Origin: Synechococcus sp. PCC 7335
Lineage (GTDB): Bacteria; Cyanobacteriota; Cyanobacteriia; Phormidesmidales; Phormidesmidaceae
Assembly: GCF_000155595.1 (NCBI RefSeq)
Contig: NZ_DS989904.1
Coordinates: forward strand, 3,924,786 to 3,988,785
Direction of reading: 5' to 3'
Length of the DNA: 64,000 nt
This document shows, one piece after another, positions 46,760 to 56,418 of this stretch. Under the pieces are notes generated by a model. That model was not told where the DNA came from, did not search any database, and saw only the letters and a list, made by a program, of their open reading frames with translations. The translations under genes were made by a program, and so were the position numbers. Position 1 is the stretch's first letter; each line of letters starts with the position of its first letter.

Positions 46760-47098
46760 ATGAAACTACCTAATGCGGAATCGGCCTTCGTAGATATCAA
46801 CAAGTTGCGAAGCTATAGCCTCAACGCCAATCATCCTCGCGGCAAACACAAAGCCCGGCTTTTTTCTTCGATTCTTGGGTTCAACGCTGCCAATGCAGAA
46901 GAACTGAAAACCATACTACTAGCCGCCGCACAGCAATACGACGCTACGCTAAAACTACCCAGTGAGTACGGAGACAGATACGTCATCGACTTCCCAATTA
47001 CTCGACTTCAAAACTCCGCTATCATTCGTAGTAGCTGGATTATTCGACTCACAGAAAACTTTCCACGACTGACCAGCTGCTACATCATTCGGAGGTGA
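46760..47098 (+). CDS. DUF6883 domain protein
   Basis: The product is 112 residues and is essentially one DUF6883 domain: LPNAESAFVDINKLRSYSLN, NHPRGKHKARLFSSILG, YGDRYVIDFPITR and SSWIIRLTENFPRLTSCYII. The domain also occurs at the C-terminus of predicted polymorphic and toxin-antitoxin-type toxins and is commonly next to DUF4926 genes. Conserved His, Lys and Arg could be catalytic, but this is not established. The gene starts 94 bp after the Roco GTPase, and its stop codon lies inside the ribosome site of the next gene. Confidence 0.82.
   Translation: MKLPNAESAFVDINKLRSYSLNANHPRGKHKARLFSSILGFNAANAEELKTILLAAAQQYDATLKLPSEYGDRYVIDFPITRLQNSAIIRSSWIIRLTENFPRLTSCYIIRR
47091..47098 (+). promoter_or_regulatory. 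Consensus ribosome site spanning the DUF6883 stop codon
   Basis: GGAGGTGA matches the 16S anti-Shine-Dalgarno fully. Its last three bases are the TGA stop of DUF6883, and ATG 47107 follows at 8 nt. Terminating ribosomes would be positioned to start the DUF4926 fusion protein, implying fixed stoichiometry. Confidence 0.7.
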
Positions 47099-47106
47099 CT
47101 TAGATA

Positions 47107-47703
47107 ATGACGACTACCCTCACAGCGCTTCACTTGCTAGATGTTGTAGCGCTTACCGAAGCCCTACCCAAATACAATCTTCTACCCGGACAAGTTGGCA
47201 CTATCGTCGAAACCCTCGCACCCAGCGTCTACGAAGTCGAATTCAGCGACGACAATGGCCAAACCTACGCCATGCTTCCACTCAAAGCTGAACAGCTCAT
47301 TCGCCTTCACTACAGCCCCTTTAAGCCCTACACCACACCTGCTATGAGTACATCGATCAATACCCAAATCAACCAGTACGACAAAGGTGACAACATCGCA
47401 GGCGACAAAGTCATGCGCGACAAGGTTCAAACCCAAATCAATAACAATCCTGACCTCGCTCAAGCCGCCCGCGACATCAAAGCCCTACTCGACGAACTCT
47501 CTGAAGAATACAATTCCAACAGCGCCAAAGGCCAAGCCAAGATTGAAGCATCCGCTCTCACAGAGATCAAACAAAACCCAACGCTGAAACAACGCATAGT
47601 AAAAGCGCTTCAATCGGCAGGCGATGAAGCGCTAGAGCAAGCTATTCAACACCCTGTTGCAAAGGTTGTGGTTGAAGGCGTGAAAGGGTTTATCGAAGGT
47701 TAA
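47107..47703 (+). CDS. DUF4926 fused to a GDN/GDK-tag helical domain
   Basis: The product is 198 residues. Residues 1-70 are DUF4926 (LLDVVALTEALPKYNLLPGQ, VGTIVETLAPSVYEVEFSDD), an SH3-like barrel usually found as a whole small protein beside DUF6883. Residues about 80-120 are the tag NQYDKGDNIAGDKV... ending TQINN. The C-terminal 80 residues are helical (LAQAARDIKALLDELSEEYN, NPTLKQRIVKALQSAGDEAL, HPVAKVVVEGVKGFIEG), a module often seen in cyanobacterial proteins with GDK-type repeats. The same tag ends the Roco GTPase upstream. I infer that the tags let the two proteins meet. Confidence 0.8.
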   Translation: MTTTLTALHLLDVVALTEALPKYNLLPGQVGTIVETLAPSVYEVEFSDDNGQTYAMLPLKAEQLIRLHYSPFKPYTTPAMSTSINTQINQYDKGDNIAGDKVMRDKVQTQINNNPDLAQAARDIKALLDELSEEYNSNSAKGQAKIEASALTEIKQNPTLKQRIVKALQSAGDEALEQAIQHPVAKVVVEGVKGFIEG

Positions 47704-47711
47704 ATATCGAT

Positions 47712-50700
47712 TTACTCAACGCCTTCGATCCGGTTCTCTACTTCTTCGTAGAGTTCCTGTAATCGCTCGATGTTTTCATCGCTGGTCTCCCAGTAGCCGC
47801 GACCATTCACCTCTAGCAGTGTGGTCACCATCCGACGGAAAGAGTTGGGGTTCAAGTCCATCAGCCGTTTGCACATGTCAGGATCGTTGATAAAGGTATC
47901 GTTGGTATCTTCGTAGACCCAGTTATCTACCGCGTCGGCGGTCGCTGACCAGCCCATGGTGTTGACCAGACGGTTCGAGAGTTCGCGCACGCCTTCGTAG
48001 CCGTTTGCTAGCATGCCTTCATACCATTTTGGATTAAGCAGCTTCGTACGGGTGTCTAGGCGAACGGTTTCAGAGAGTGATCGCACCTGAGCATTCGCGG
48101 TTGTGGTATCTGCGACAAAAGACGCCGGCTTCTTGCCGTCATCTCTAAGGCTTGCCACTACCTTTGTCGGATCAGAGTCGAAGTAGTGAGAAACGTCGGT
48201 GAGGGAAATTTCTGACGAATCCAAGTTTTGGAAAGTTACGTCAGCAGTTTTCAAAGAAGATTCCAACAGACCCCGAGATTGTTCCATCATGCCAGGATTA
48301 TCGCAGTTAAAGGCAAAAGACTTACGCGCCAGATACATATCACGCAGCTCTTGTTCTTCTTCCCAACTGCTGTTTTCTACCGCTAGGTTGACATTGGCCG
48401 CGTAGGAACCAGAGGCATTGGAGAAAATCCGAGTTGCCGCATTCCGCAAAGATAAGCCAAATTCTTCGGCCTGGGCCATGGCGTGCTTCCTAACAAAGTT
48501 CATCTCTATGGGCTCATCAGCTTCGGCTGCCATCTTCACTGCCCGGTCGAGCAATGCCATCTGGTTGACGAACAGGTCACGAAACACACCCGAACAGTTG
48601 ATCACCACGTCAATTCGCGGACGACCTAACTCTTCTAGCGAGATCAGCTCTAGTTTGTTCATCCGACCAAGAGAATCTGGCACAGGCTTTACACCTACAA
48701 ACCACATCATCTGCGCTAGAGACTCGCCGTATGTTTTGATATTGTCAGTACCCCAAAGCACGGTTGCGATCGTTTCAGGATACGCACCGTTGTTCTCCTG
48801 CTTCTGACGCTCAAGTAAACGATCTACAACAGTCTTAGCAGACTGTACCGCCGCAGATGTTGGAATCGATTGCGGGTCAAGCGCGTGCATGTTCTTACCA
48901 GTCGGCAAGACGTCTGGATTACGGATCGGATCGCCCCCTGGACCAGGCAGCACATATTCACCATCAAGCGCACTTAGCAACGAAGAGAGCTCATTATCTT
49001 TGACCACCTGCTCTAGGCAATATTGCAAGAACTCAAACAGAGGTTTTAAGGCATCGTTTTGAACGTTCTCGTAGCCTAGGTCATGAATGGCTTGAGTCCA
49101 GGGATCTTTACTGCCACCAAAGCCAAAGGAGGAGAGCATTGACTTCATCGACACCCGGCCGTCGTCGTTGAGCTGCGCTTCGACCATGGCAGTGAGTGCT
49201 GCGCGAACGGCGCTGTTGATGTCGTACAGCAGTTGAACATCTTCTAGATTACCGCGATCGCTGTTTTGATAGATCTGGTCAATGTCGCGGTTAATGCTCT
49301 CGGCAATGATTCGCTGTAGGCTCTTTTGTTCTTCTTCGGGGCGGTCGAGTCCGGCAATATTGACCAGAGTTGCGATCGCCTCTTCAGCCGTCGGTGGCTC
49401 ACCCACTACATGCAGTCCGCAGGGCAGCAAGCGAGACTCGATCTCCATCAGCTTGATGTAGACTTTACCCACTAGTGTGTCTCTTTCTGCCTTACTCAGC
49501 TCGCTAGCGTCTTCACCAGGCAGATCAATATCTTTATCTAGGTTTACCTGACGCGCTTTCTCAATGATTGCGTTCACAATCGGCAATCCTCGACCGCCCT
49601 CTTTCAAGGTTTGGTAAGAGCCGATCAAATCGCTTAGTTCCTTAAGCCCTTTGTACAAGCCAGCATTCTCGGCAGGAGGCGTCAGATAGCTGATGGTCGA
49701 AGCATAGCCGCGACGCTTGGCAATCGTTGCCTCAGAAGGATTATTCGCCGCGTAGTAGTAGAGGTTTGGCGTATTGCCGATCAGATTATCGGGATAGCAT
49801 TTGCCAGACATCCCCATCTGCTTACCCGGCATAAATTCTAAAGAACCATGCGTGCCGAAGTGCAAGACCGCGTCGGCTTTCCAAATCTTTTCTAGATAGG
49901 TATAGTAAGCGGCGAAGCCGTGGTGAGGACTAGCGGAGCGAGAGAATAATAGTCTCATCGGGTCGCCTTCGTAACCAAAAGTAGGCTGCACGCCAATGAA
50001 TAGATTGCCGAAAGCCTTGCCGTAAATCAACAGATTTTGACCGTCGGTGTTGAGCTGTCCTGGCGGTGGTCCCCAGTTCTCTTCTAAACGCTCAGAATAG
50101 GGCGTTAGCGCTTCGTATTCAGCTACAGACATACGATGAGCGACATTTAAATTAGGACTATTAAACTGTGCCTGCGCATCGTTGATCACTAGCTGCATCA
50201 GCTCTTCAGAGGTTTCAGGCATGTCTTCAATGGTGTAGCCCTGCGCTTTCATCTCTTCCATCACCCGGAAGATAGAGCCAAATACGTTGAGATAAGCGGC
50301 TGTGCCGACATTACCCTTATCGGGAGGAAAGCTGAAGACGGTGATGGCTAGCTTTTTATCTACGCGAGGGAGCTTACGTAGCCTTGCCCACTTCAGGGCG
50401 CGAGTGGAGATAGCTTCTACCCGGTCTTGCAAAGTAATCGCACGGCCAGTCATGCCATCGCGACCAGACATAATAATCGGTTCAATCGCGCCATCTAGCT
50501 CAGGGATCGCCATTTGCAGAGCGACCTGTACAGGATGAAGACCCAAGTCACTCGCTTCCCATTCTTCAGTGGTTTGAAAGACAAGGGGCAAAGATACCAT
50601 GTACGGACGGTTCAGCTTCTGCAAAGATTCAATCGCTTTGGGGTGATCTTGGCGAGCCGGACCGCCGACTAAGGCGAAACCTGTTAGAGAAACGACAGAA

Positions 50701-51713
50701 TCGACAATTGCTTCACTAGGGTTGAGCGGATCGTAAAAATAAAGATCAACAGGTTTAGAGAAGTCTAGTCCGCCTGCAAAGACCGGAATAACTTTTGCGC
50801 CTTTGTACTCTAGCTCTTGAACGATAGATACGTAGTGAGCTTCGTCACCAGTCACTAGGTGAGTGCGCTGTAGCACTAGACCCACACAGGGGGTAAGCGG
50901 ATTGCGATGAATCTCTGGAATATCGGTGCGTGAGTCGTACCAGTTGAGATATTCGCGGATATCTTCAAACATCTCCGGGGCAAGCGGATGCCAAATACCC
51001 ATATCTGGGTAGGTGACAGGTTGCTCATAAGTGAGGCCGTCATCGCTAGGCGCGCCTTCGATCTCTTTATCTATCAAGACATAGCGATCAGAGAGCATCA
51101 GCAAGAAGTTCTCTAGGTTCTCGGCCGAACCGCCCAGCCAGTATTGAAAGCTCAGCATAAAGTTGCGAGCATCTTGCGCCTTCTCGACAGGCAGATACTT
51201 CAGCACCTTGGGCAAAGTCCGCAGCAGCTTTAACATGGCGTCTTCAAAGCCACTGCCCTGCTTTTTACGGCGCTTTTTCATAAATTCGCCAATGACGCTC
51301 TTGGATTGACCAAGTTGAGCCATCGAAAAACTGCCCATCTTGTTCAGGCGCATCACCTGTGGCATAGACGGAAAGACGACTGCAGCATCTAGGTGATCGC
51401 GATGAGGTTTCACAGCCGCTTCAACTTTATCTGCAAGATCCTCGATGAAGATTAGCGAGCCGATGAAGATATTGGCTTCAGCCACGTCTTGCTTAAAGGC
51501 TTCGTAGTTTTCTTCACTGCGCAGTTCTTCAATCAGATAGCCGCTGACTTCGATGGCAATCTGGGAATTTCCTTCGTTGATGGAGCGCACTGCAGCGGAA
51601 AGAGAGCTTTGATACTGAGGCTCTAGAACGACATAAACCACTTTTACTAGATAGCGATCGCCCAATTCCTTGGGGACAACGTGTCTAACAGTGGGTCGAA
51701 CTTGGGTGAACAT
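47712..51713 (-). CDS. chlH: Magnesium chelatase subunit H
   Basis: The product is 1333 residues, the normal length for cyanobacterial ChlH. It is homologous to Cob[41 protein letters not shown] and the long conserved C-terminal half are diagnostic. It binds protoporphyrin IX and inserts Mg2+ together with the ChlI/ChlD ATPase ring (not in this window), the first committed step to chlorophyll. AGGAG precedes ATG 51713. The gene is convergent with the DUF4926 fusion gene, only 8 bp between stops, so readthrough in either direction is possible. Confidence 0.98.
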   Translation of the reverse strand: MFTQVRPTVRHVVPKELGDRYLVKVVYVVLEPQYQSSLSAAVRSINEGNSQIAIEVSGYLIEELRSEENYEAFKQDVAEANIFIGSLIFIEDLADKVEAAVKPHRDHLDAAVVFPSMPQVMRLNKMGSFSMAQLGQSKSVIGEFMKKRRKKQGSGFEDAMLKLLRTLPKVLKYLPVEKAQDARNFMLSFQYWLGGSAENLENFLLMLSDRYVLIDKEIEGAPSDDGLTYEQPVTYPDMGIWHPLAPEMFEDIREYLNWYDSRTDIPEIHRNPLTPCVGLVLQRTHLVTGDEAHYVSIVQELEYKGAKVIPVFAGGLDFSKPVDLYFYDPLNPSEAIVDSVVSLTGFALVGGPARQDHPKAIESLQKLNRPYMVSLPLVFQTTEEWEASDLGLHPVQVALQMAIPELDGAIEPIIMSGRDGMTGRAITLQDRVEAISTRALKWARLRKLPRVDKKLAITVFSFPPDKGNVGTAAYLNVFGSIFRVMEEMKAQGYTIEDMPETSEELMQLVINDAQAQFNSPNLNVAHRMSVAEYEALTPYSERLEENWGPPPGQLNTDGQNLLIYGKAFGNLFIGVQPTFGYEGDPMRLLFSRSASPHHGFAAYYTYLEKIWKADAVLHFGTHGSLEFMPGKQMGMSGKCYPDNLIGNTPNLYYYAANNPSEATIAKRRGYASTISYLTPPAENAGLYKGLKELSDLIGSYQTLKEGGRGLPIVNAIIEKARQVNLDKDIDLPGEDASELSKAERDTLVGKVYIKLMEIESRLLPCGLHVVGEPPTAEEAIATLVNIAGLDRPEEEQKSLQRIIAESINRDIDQIYQNSDRGNLEDVQLLYDINSAVRAALTAMVEAQLNDDGRVSMKSMLSSFGFGGSKDPWTQAIHDLGYENVQNDALKPLFEFLQYCLEQVVKDNELSSLLSALDGEYVLPGPGGDPIRNPDVLPTGKNMHALDPQSIPTSAAVQSAKTVVDRLLERQKQENNGAYPETIATVLWGTDNIKTYGESLAQMMWFVGVKPVPDSLGRMNKLELISLEELGRPRIDVVINCSGVFRDLFVNQMALLDRAVKMAAEADEPIEMNFVRKHAMAQAEEFGLSLRNAATRIFSNASGSYAANVNLAVENSSWEEEQELRDMYLARKSFAFNCDNPGMMEQSRGLLESSLKTADVTFQNLDSSEISLTDVSHYFDSDPTKVVASLRDDGKKPASFVADTTTANAQVRSLSETVRLDTRTKLLNPKWYEGMLANGYEGVRELSNRLVNTMGWSATADAVDNWVYEDTNDTFINDPDMCKRLMDLNPNSFRRMVTTLLEVNGRGYWETSDENIERLQELYEEVENRIEGVE

Positions 51714-52175
51714 GCGTGAACTCCTAAGGTGAGATGTCGGACTGTAAAGCCGGATGTTTCCTAATGGAAAGAATTGTTTACAAAATGATGCGATCTAAGG
51801 TAAAGAGAACCCTCTTAACTAGCTAAAGCTAGGGTTTACCTCTATTAACTAATAACAGAGAAAGCTATACATAGTCAGGGCTGGCGGCTTGTTGTGACAT
51901 AAATTGACACAGCGTTCAACAGTGCTGGCCGCTGTTACATTTCGTAGTATTTTGCTGCAAAAGAGTGAAAACTATTCCCTATAGTTTCTATAAGAGAAAC
52001 CTATAGCGTTGACAATATTTCTCTCTCAATTTATAGCGATATGTGTTAGTGAAACGCATTACCTCAACCCGCATTGCCTGGACGTTCAGACTAGCCAACT
52101 CATAGATTTAGTTGAAAAGTGTGCAGAATCTGAGAGGCTGAGAATCAAAGAGATTTTACATACGGAGGCAGCGCT
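51714..52175. other. Divergent promoter region of chlH and the CSP41-like gene
   Basis: This 462-bp region separates two start codons. On the plus strand a consensus TTGACA (52009-52014) is followed after 17 bp by TATAGC (52032-52037), the best promoter for the epimerase. Short repeats of CTATAG lie at about 51979-52006. An imperfect stem AACCCT..AGCT/AGCTAGGGTT is at about 51809-51837, in the chlH leader. The small open frame at 52009-52191 begins on the -35 box and is rejected. Confidence 0.5.
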
Positions 52176-53105
52176 ATGCGAGTGTTGGTGATTGGTGGAA
52201 CGCGATTTATTGGAGTCTATCTAACTAGGCAGCTAGTCAAGCAAGGCCATGCAGTCACTTTGCTCAATCGAGGGAATCATCCTGCACCTGTAGACGAGGT
52301 AGAGACAATAGTATGCGATCGCACTGATCCCGAAGCCTTAAAACAAGCCCTATCCGATCAGAGCTTCGACGCCATTTTTGACAACAATGGTCGAGAGTTG
52401 GCCCATACTAAACCGCTAGCCGATCTGTTCAAAGGTAAGCTAAAACACCTTGTCTACGTCAGCTCCGCAGGCGTCTATGCCAAAAGCGATCAGATGCCGC
52501 ACGTCGAAGGTGACCGAGTTGATCCAAACAGCCGTCACAAAGGAAAGTTTCATACAGAAGATTATCTGCGCGAGCAGGGCATTCCGTTCACGGCTATCCG
52601 TCCTGTCTATATATACGGGCCGCAAAATTACAACCCACTCGAAAAGTGGTTCTTCGATCGGCTAGTGCGCGATAGGCCTATCCCCATTCCTGGCAGCGGA
52701 ATGGCATTGACTCATCTTGGGCACTGTCAGGATCTTGCAGCAGCGATGGTCTCTGTACTGGGTAATGACAATGCCGTTGGAGAGATCTACAACATTTCGG
52801 GTGATAAGGCAGTTACGTTTGATGGGTTGGCTCGTGCTTGCGCGATCGCCATGGAAAAAGATCCTGATGCCGTCAAGATCGTCCACTACAATCCTAAAGA
52901 TTTTGACTTCGGCAAGAAAAAAGCCTTCCCCATGCGCGTCCAGCACTTCTTTACTGACATCAGCAAAGCCAAAGCCGAGCTAGACTGGCAGCCTCAATTC
53001 AGCTTGATCGACGGTCTTAAAGACTCGTATGAAAATGACTATTTGGCAAATAACCTGCACAAGGCAGAGATTGACTTCTCGCTAGACGATCAAATTTTGT
53101 CCTAG
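52176..53105 (+). CDS. CSP41-like NAD-dependent epimerase/RNA-binding SDR
   Basis: The product is 309 residues. It is an atypical short-chain dehydrogenase: dinucleotide loop VIGGTRFIGVYL, VYVSSAGVYAKSD in place of the usual YxxxK catalytic pair, RPVYIYGPQNYNPLEKWFFD, and C-terminal DWQPQFSLIDGLKDSYENDY. This matches chloroplast stem-loop-binding protein CSP41 and its cyanobacterial relatives, which bind or cleave structured RNA in plastids. GGAGG sits 9 nt before ATG 52176. It may act in RNA stability rather than sugar metabolism. Confidence 0.88.
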   Translation: MRVLVIGGTRFIGVYLTRQLVKQGHAVTLLNRGNHPAPVDEVETIVCDRTDPEALKQALSDQSFDAIFDNNGRELAHTKPLADLFKGKLKHLVYVSSAGVYAKSDQMPHVEGDRVDPNSRHKGKFHTEDYLREQGIPFTAIRPVYIYGPQNYNPLEKWFFDRLVRDRPIPIPGSGMALTHLGHCQDLAAAMVSVLGNDNAVGEIYNISGDKAVTFDGLARACAIAMEKDPDAVKIVHYNPKDFDFGKKKAFPMRVQHFFTDISKAKAELDWQPQFSLIDGLKDSYENDYLANNLHKAEIDFSLDDQILS

Positions 53106-53157
53106 GTAGCAGTTTGATGATGCTCTTTTCTGCTGTGTGGCTGATATGTAGCTGATA

Positions 53158-53718
53158 ATGGAAAAGCGTAGAAGTATATACAGAGTATGGGCCCAGATTC
53201 TAGCTGTTTCAGAAAGCATCACTACTTTCCGGCAGGTAGAGCAGAAGCTGGGACTGTCGTTGAGTGACGAGCCAGATTTCTTCTTGGAATGGAGTGGAGA
53301 TCTTCCTAGCTTGACGACGGCAGAGCGTTCAAGGCTAGATGATGTGCGAAAAAACTACCTGTATCAAATTTCTGACGGTACGTTGCTAGAAGAAACCATC
53401 AAATTAGTTATTCTATCGCCTCTGTTAGAACTAGATGGTTTTTACAGTACGCCTTATAAGTTTTGAGCGGAAGTCCCAGTTGAGATAGAAGCATCAGGAG
53501 ATAACGACGAAGTCTTGAGAGAACGAATCAACGGGCTAGTACTGCTTGAACAGTTATGGGTTGTAGTCATTGAGTCTAAAAATTCTGAAGCATCTAGGTA
53601 GCTTGATAGTGCAGTCTTCAGGGCAGTCCTGAATAGCTGAGGCCAAAGGGACAATGGCTTTTTTTAAACTGTTAGCATCTCAGCAATTCTTGATGCTTCA
53701 TAACCATGATTTGGGGTG
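53158..53718 (+). pseudogene. Decayed nuclease-fold gene (type I restriction R-like)
   Basis: Codons 1-102 (to 53463) read as the N-terminus of a common cyanobacterial PD-(D/E)xK family annotated as type I restriction subunit R-like (SPLLELDGFYSTPYKF). A TGA then interrupts. The same frame goes on AEVPVEIEASGDNDEVLRER, with LLEQLWVVVIESK carrying the E-x-K core, to a second stop at about 53599 and then, with a frame change, AFFKLLASQQFLML to about 53718. The metal-binding Asp expected in the RID motif reads Asn (RIN). Several lesions show long decay. It lies directly upstream of the dynamin-like operon. Confidence 0.7.
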
Positions 53719-53835
53719 AGCAGTTGTAGCGGTCTGACGCTGCCGTGATTCGTCAACTAATTTTTTAGAGCGAATCTACCACAGACAATACATAGGGAAA
53801 CATATCAGTAGTTGGCCATATGTAAAAGGTAGAGA

Positions 53836-56397
53836 ATGTCTTCAACGCTTGAGGCAAGAAGTTTAGACAGCGCAGCGCTTTTGACAAAGATTATGGGTAA
53901 GAAGGTGCTAAACCGTCACCTGACTCCTCGAATTATGTTTCTGTCGTCGATGGCGACAGTGCTCGTGGGTGTCGCTTTCGCGGACGGACGGTTGGCAGAT
54001 CGAGAAAATCTATATCTTCAAAGAGTTCTGAGTCGATTCGTATCACCAAAGAGTAGCATCGGAAAAATGATCTCCCAGATGCTGAAGGGCGTGCAAAGGC
54101 ATAAAATTTATGCTCGCCCAAACGCGATTAGTTGTTTGATGAGTACCTTATCAGTTTCTGAGAAACTGATCATCTTAGGATTTGGTAGTAGATTGGCTAT
54201 CTCAGATGGCTACGCCGCAGTGAAAGAACGGCAGTATCTTAATACGGTTGCGAGTACCATAGACGTGCCAGCACAGCAGCTAAAGGCGCTGTCTTCTTGC
54301 ATAAGTGGTAAACAATCTGAAGTTGACCAAGATGTTGTAGAGGAGCTACGGTGCCTGTTAGATCCTCAGCGTTTTCAGAATATTGATGCAGCAATTGTGA
54401 ACGCTGCTAGCTTTCTATCCTCTAGATTTTTGACTAAACCAAAGTCTACGGTAAGCGTTGCTAGTCGCAAACCATCATATGCAAAGCTCAAAAAATTTCA
54501 GGGCTACCAGGAGCAATTGAGTCAAATCTATACGGATTTGGTTCAGCTCCTACAGGTGAAAGGGGCTTACGATATTTTTCCTTCAGTGCTGAAAGATGAA
54601 GTGCGATCGCTGGCGCAAAAAGTTCAATCACAAAAGTTTCGACTAGCGGTTGTAGGTGAATTTAGCCAGGGCAAGTCGACATTTTTAAATGCTCTGCTAG
54701 GTGAGGAGCTACAGCCAGTACGAGCGATTCCTTGTAGTGGGGCGCTGACTGTGCTGAAGTATGGTCCTGTGAAGCGAGTAGTCTGCTATTACAAAGACGG
54801 AACGCAATCTGAGATTCCATTCGATCAGTATCAGCAGCAGGCCTCTATCCCAGAGGAAGCGGCTTTAGGAAATCGAGAGCTCAAGCTAGCCGAATCAAAT
54901 ATTGACGAGATTGTGCTAGAGCATCCAGACCTAGAGCTGTGTCGTCATCAGGTAGAAATTGTGGACTCGCCGGGGTTGAACGAGCATCCTGATCGAACGG
55001 CTGTGACGGAAAGACTGTTGCAAGATACCGACGCCGCTATCTTTTTGGCAAATGCTCAACGCCCGATGACCAAAGGCGAGCGAGATTTATTGAAAGGCCT
55101 AAAGCATCGTTTGCAAATAGAAGATTCCGGTGCTCCGGCTAGCAACTTGTTTGTGCTAGTCAACTTTATGGATTTGTTGCGATCGCCCGAAGACAAAGCA
55201 CAAGTTCAGACGTTAGTTAAAAATGTTGTTCACAACCCAGCCGATCCTCTTGTCAGTGAAGACAATCGGGTTCATTTTGTATCTGCTCGATCTGCGTTAG
55301 AAGCAACTCTAACACAGACTCCAAACGAGCATTCTAAGCCATTCTCAGAATTCGTAAGCGCACTCGAAACCTTTTTAGTAGAGGAAAGAGGTGAACTTAT
55401 CCTCAAGAAGGGGATCGTAGATATGCAAAGAGCTATCTCTGGAACCCGGGATAGTCTTGAGCAAATGACGAATCTTTTGGAAGGCAAGCTTAGTCTTTCA
55501 AAAGTAGAGCAGCAAAAGATGTTGGAACAAACAGGGAAGATAAGTGGTTTTCACGTCAAAATTCAGGAACTCATAGAGTCACTGAACGAGGAAGCATTAT
55601 CAGAGGTTAGTGACTCGTGGGATGAATGGTTAGATCGTCTTGATAGATGCCTTGCCAGTAGATCAAAACAATGGATTACGATACTTGAAAAAGAGGAAAA
55701 TATCTATAGAGCGTATGTGGAGAACTTTACGGAAGATGTTTTTGAAGTATTAGATATTTGGATAGAAGAATCTGTTGTACAGACTATTCTTAAGCCTAAG
55801 CTCGATAAGCTTGATAGCGAATTCTTTGGAAAGACAGCGGTCATACAACAAGAACTTCAGTCTATTGATGACAACACTGGTACTACTTTGTACGAGCAGT
55901 TTGAGATATCAGGAATAAGATCTAGCCTCGAATTTCAAATGAAACTCAAGCTTGATATAGAGCAAGAACCTGACAGTTTCTGGGAAAAAGTAGGATTCAT
56001 TATTGGTGGAGCTGTCGCAGTTCCACTAATTCCTATATTCTTCGTTGGTGATCTAGTAGGTCTTCTAGGAGACACAACAGAAGACATGAAAAGTGAACTA
56101 AAAATGGAAGTTATTAGCAAAGGAGTCAACAAATTTCTAGGAGACTCTAAAGAAATCTTAGAAAAGATTTTTGAACGTGTTGAAGGCACATTCGAGCATA
56201 AGGCGCAAGATTTTCAAAAAGTAGCAAGCGCTTCTATTTCTATCTTGTGTAATCTAATAGAGCAACAAGAAAGCATTCTGCAAGAAACTTTGGCACAAAA
56301 AGAAACAGGCTTAGCACTTATTCAACAGAAGAGTCTTCGGCTTCAGGCGATAGAAACAGCTCTCGACAATCTGACTAAAACAGCACTAGAAAATTAG
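53836..56397 (+). CDS. TerB-like domain fused to a dynamin-like GTPase
   Basis: The product is 853 residues. The N-terminus (about 30-165) is a TerB-like helical domain (VLVGVAFADGRLADRENLYL). The GTPase domain follows: P-loop VVGEFSQGKST (Lys280, Ser281), switch Thr in CSGALTVLKYG, G3 DSPGL (Asp377), and G4 NFMD at 443-446 in place of NKxD. Long coiled-coil helices (about 525-700) come next, then a hydrophobic paddle (about 719-746, VGFIIGGAVAVPLIPIFFVG), and a terminal coiled coil. This is the layout of bacterial dynamin-like proteins that bind and remodel membrane. The next gene starts 21 bp later. A membrane-stress or phage-defence role is inferred. Confidence 0.88.
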   Translation: MSSTLEARSLDSAALLTKIMGKKVLNRHLTPRIMFLSSMATVLVGVAFADGRLADRENLYLQRVLSRFVSPKSSIGKMISQMLKGVQRHKIYARPNAISCLMSTLSVSEKLIILGFGSRLAISDGYAAVKERQYLNTVASTIDVPAQQLKALSSCISGKQSEVDQDVVEELRCLLDPQRFQNIDAAIVNAASFLSSRFLTKPKSTVSVASRKPSYAKLKKFQGYQEQLSQIYTDLVQLLQVKGAYDIFPSVLKDEVRSLAQKVQSQKFRLAVVGEFSQGKSTFLNALLGEELQPVRAIPCSGALTVLKYGPVKRVVCYYKDGTQSEIPFDQYQQQASIPEEAALGNRELKLAESNIDEIVLEHPDLELCRHQVEIVDSPGLNEHPDRTAVTERLLQDTDAAIFLANAQRPMTKGERDLLKGLKHRLQIEDSGAPASNLFVLVNFMDLLRSPEDKAQVQTLVKNVVHNPADPLVSEDNRVHFVSARSALEATLTQTPNEHSKPFSEFVSALETFLVEERGELILKKGIVDMQRAISGTRDSLEQMTNLLEGKLSLSKVEQQKMLEQTGKISGFHVKIQELIESLNEEALSEVSDSWDEWLDRLDRCLASRSKQWITILEKEENIYRAYVENFTEDVFEVLDIWIEESVVQTILKPKLDKLDSEFFGKTAVIQQELQSIDDNTGTTLYEQFEISGIRSSLEFQMKLKLDIEQEPDSFWEKVGFIIGGAVAVPLIPIFFVGDLVGLLGDTTEDMKSELKMEVISKGVNKFLGDSKEILEKIFERVEGTFEHKAQDFQKVASASISILCNLIEQQESILQETLAQKETGLALIQQKSLRLQAIETALDNLTKTALEN

Positions 56398-56418
56398 TTT
56401 ATTGAAGGAATTATACCA

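Noticed and set aside
52009..52191. 60-residue open frame before the CSP41-like gene
   Set aside because: Its TTG start coincides with the -35 box of a good promoter, it overlaps the next gene, and it has no family pattern.
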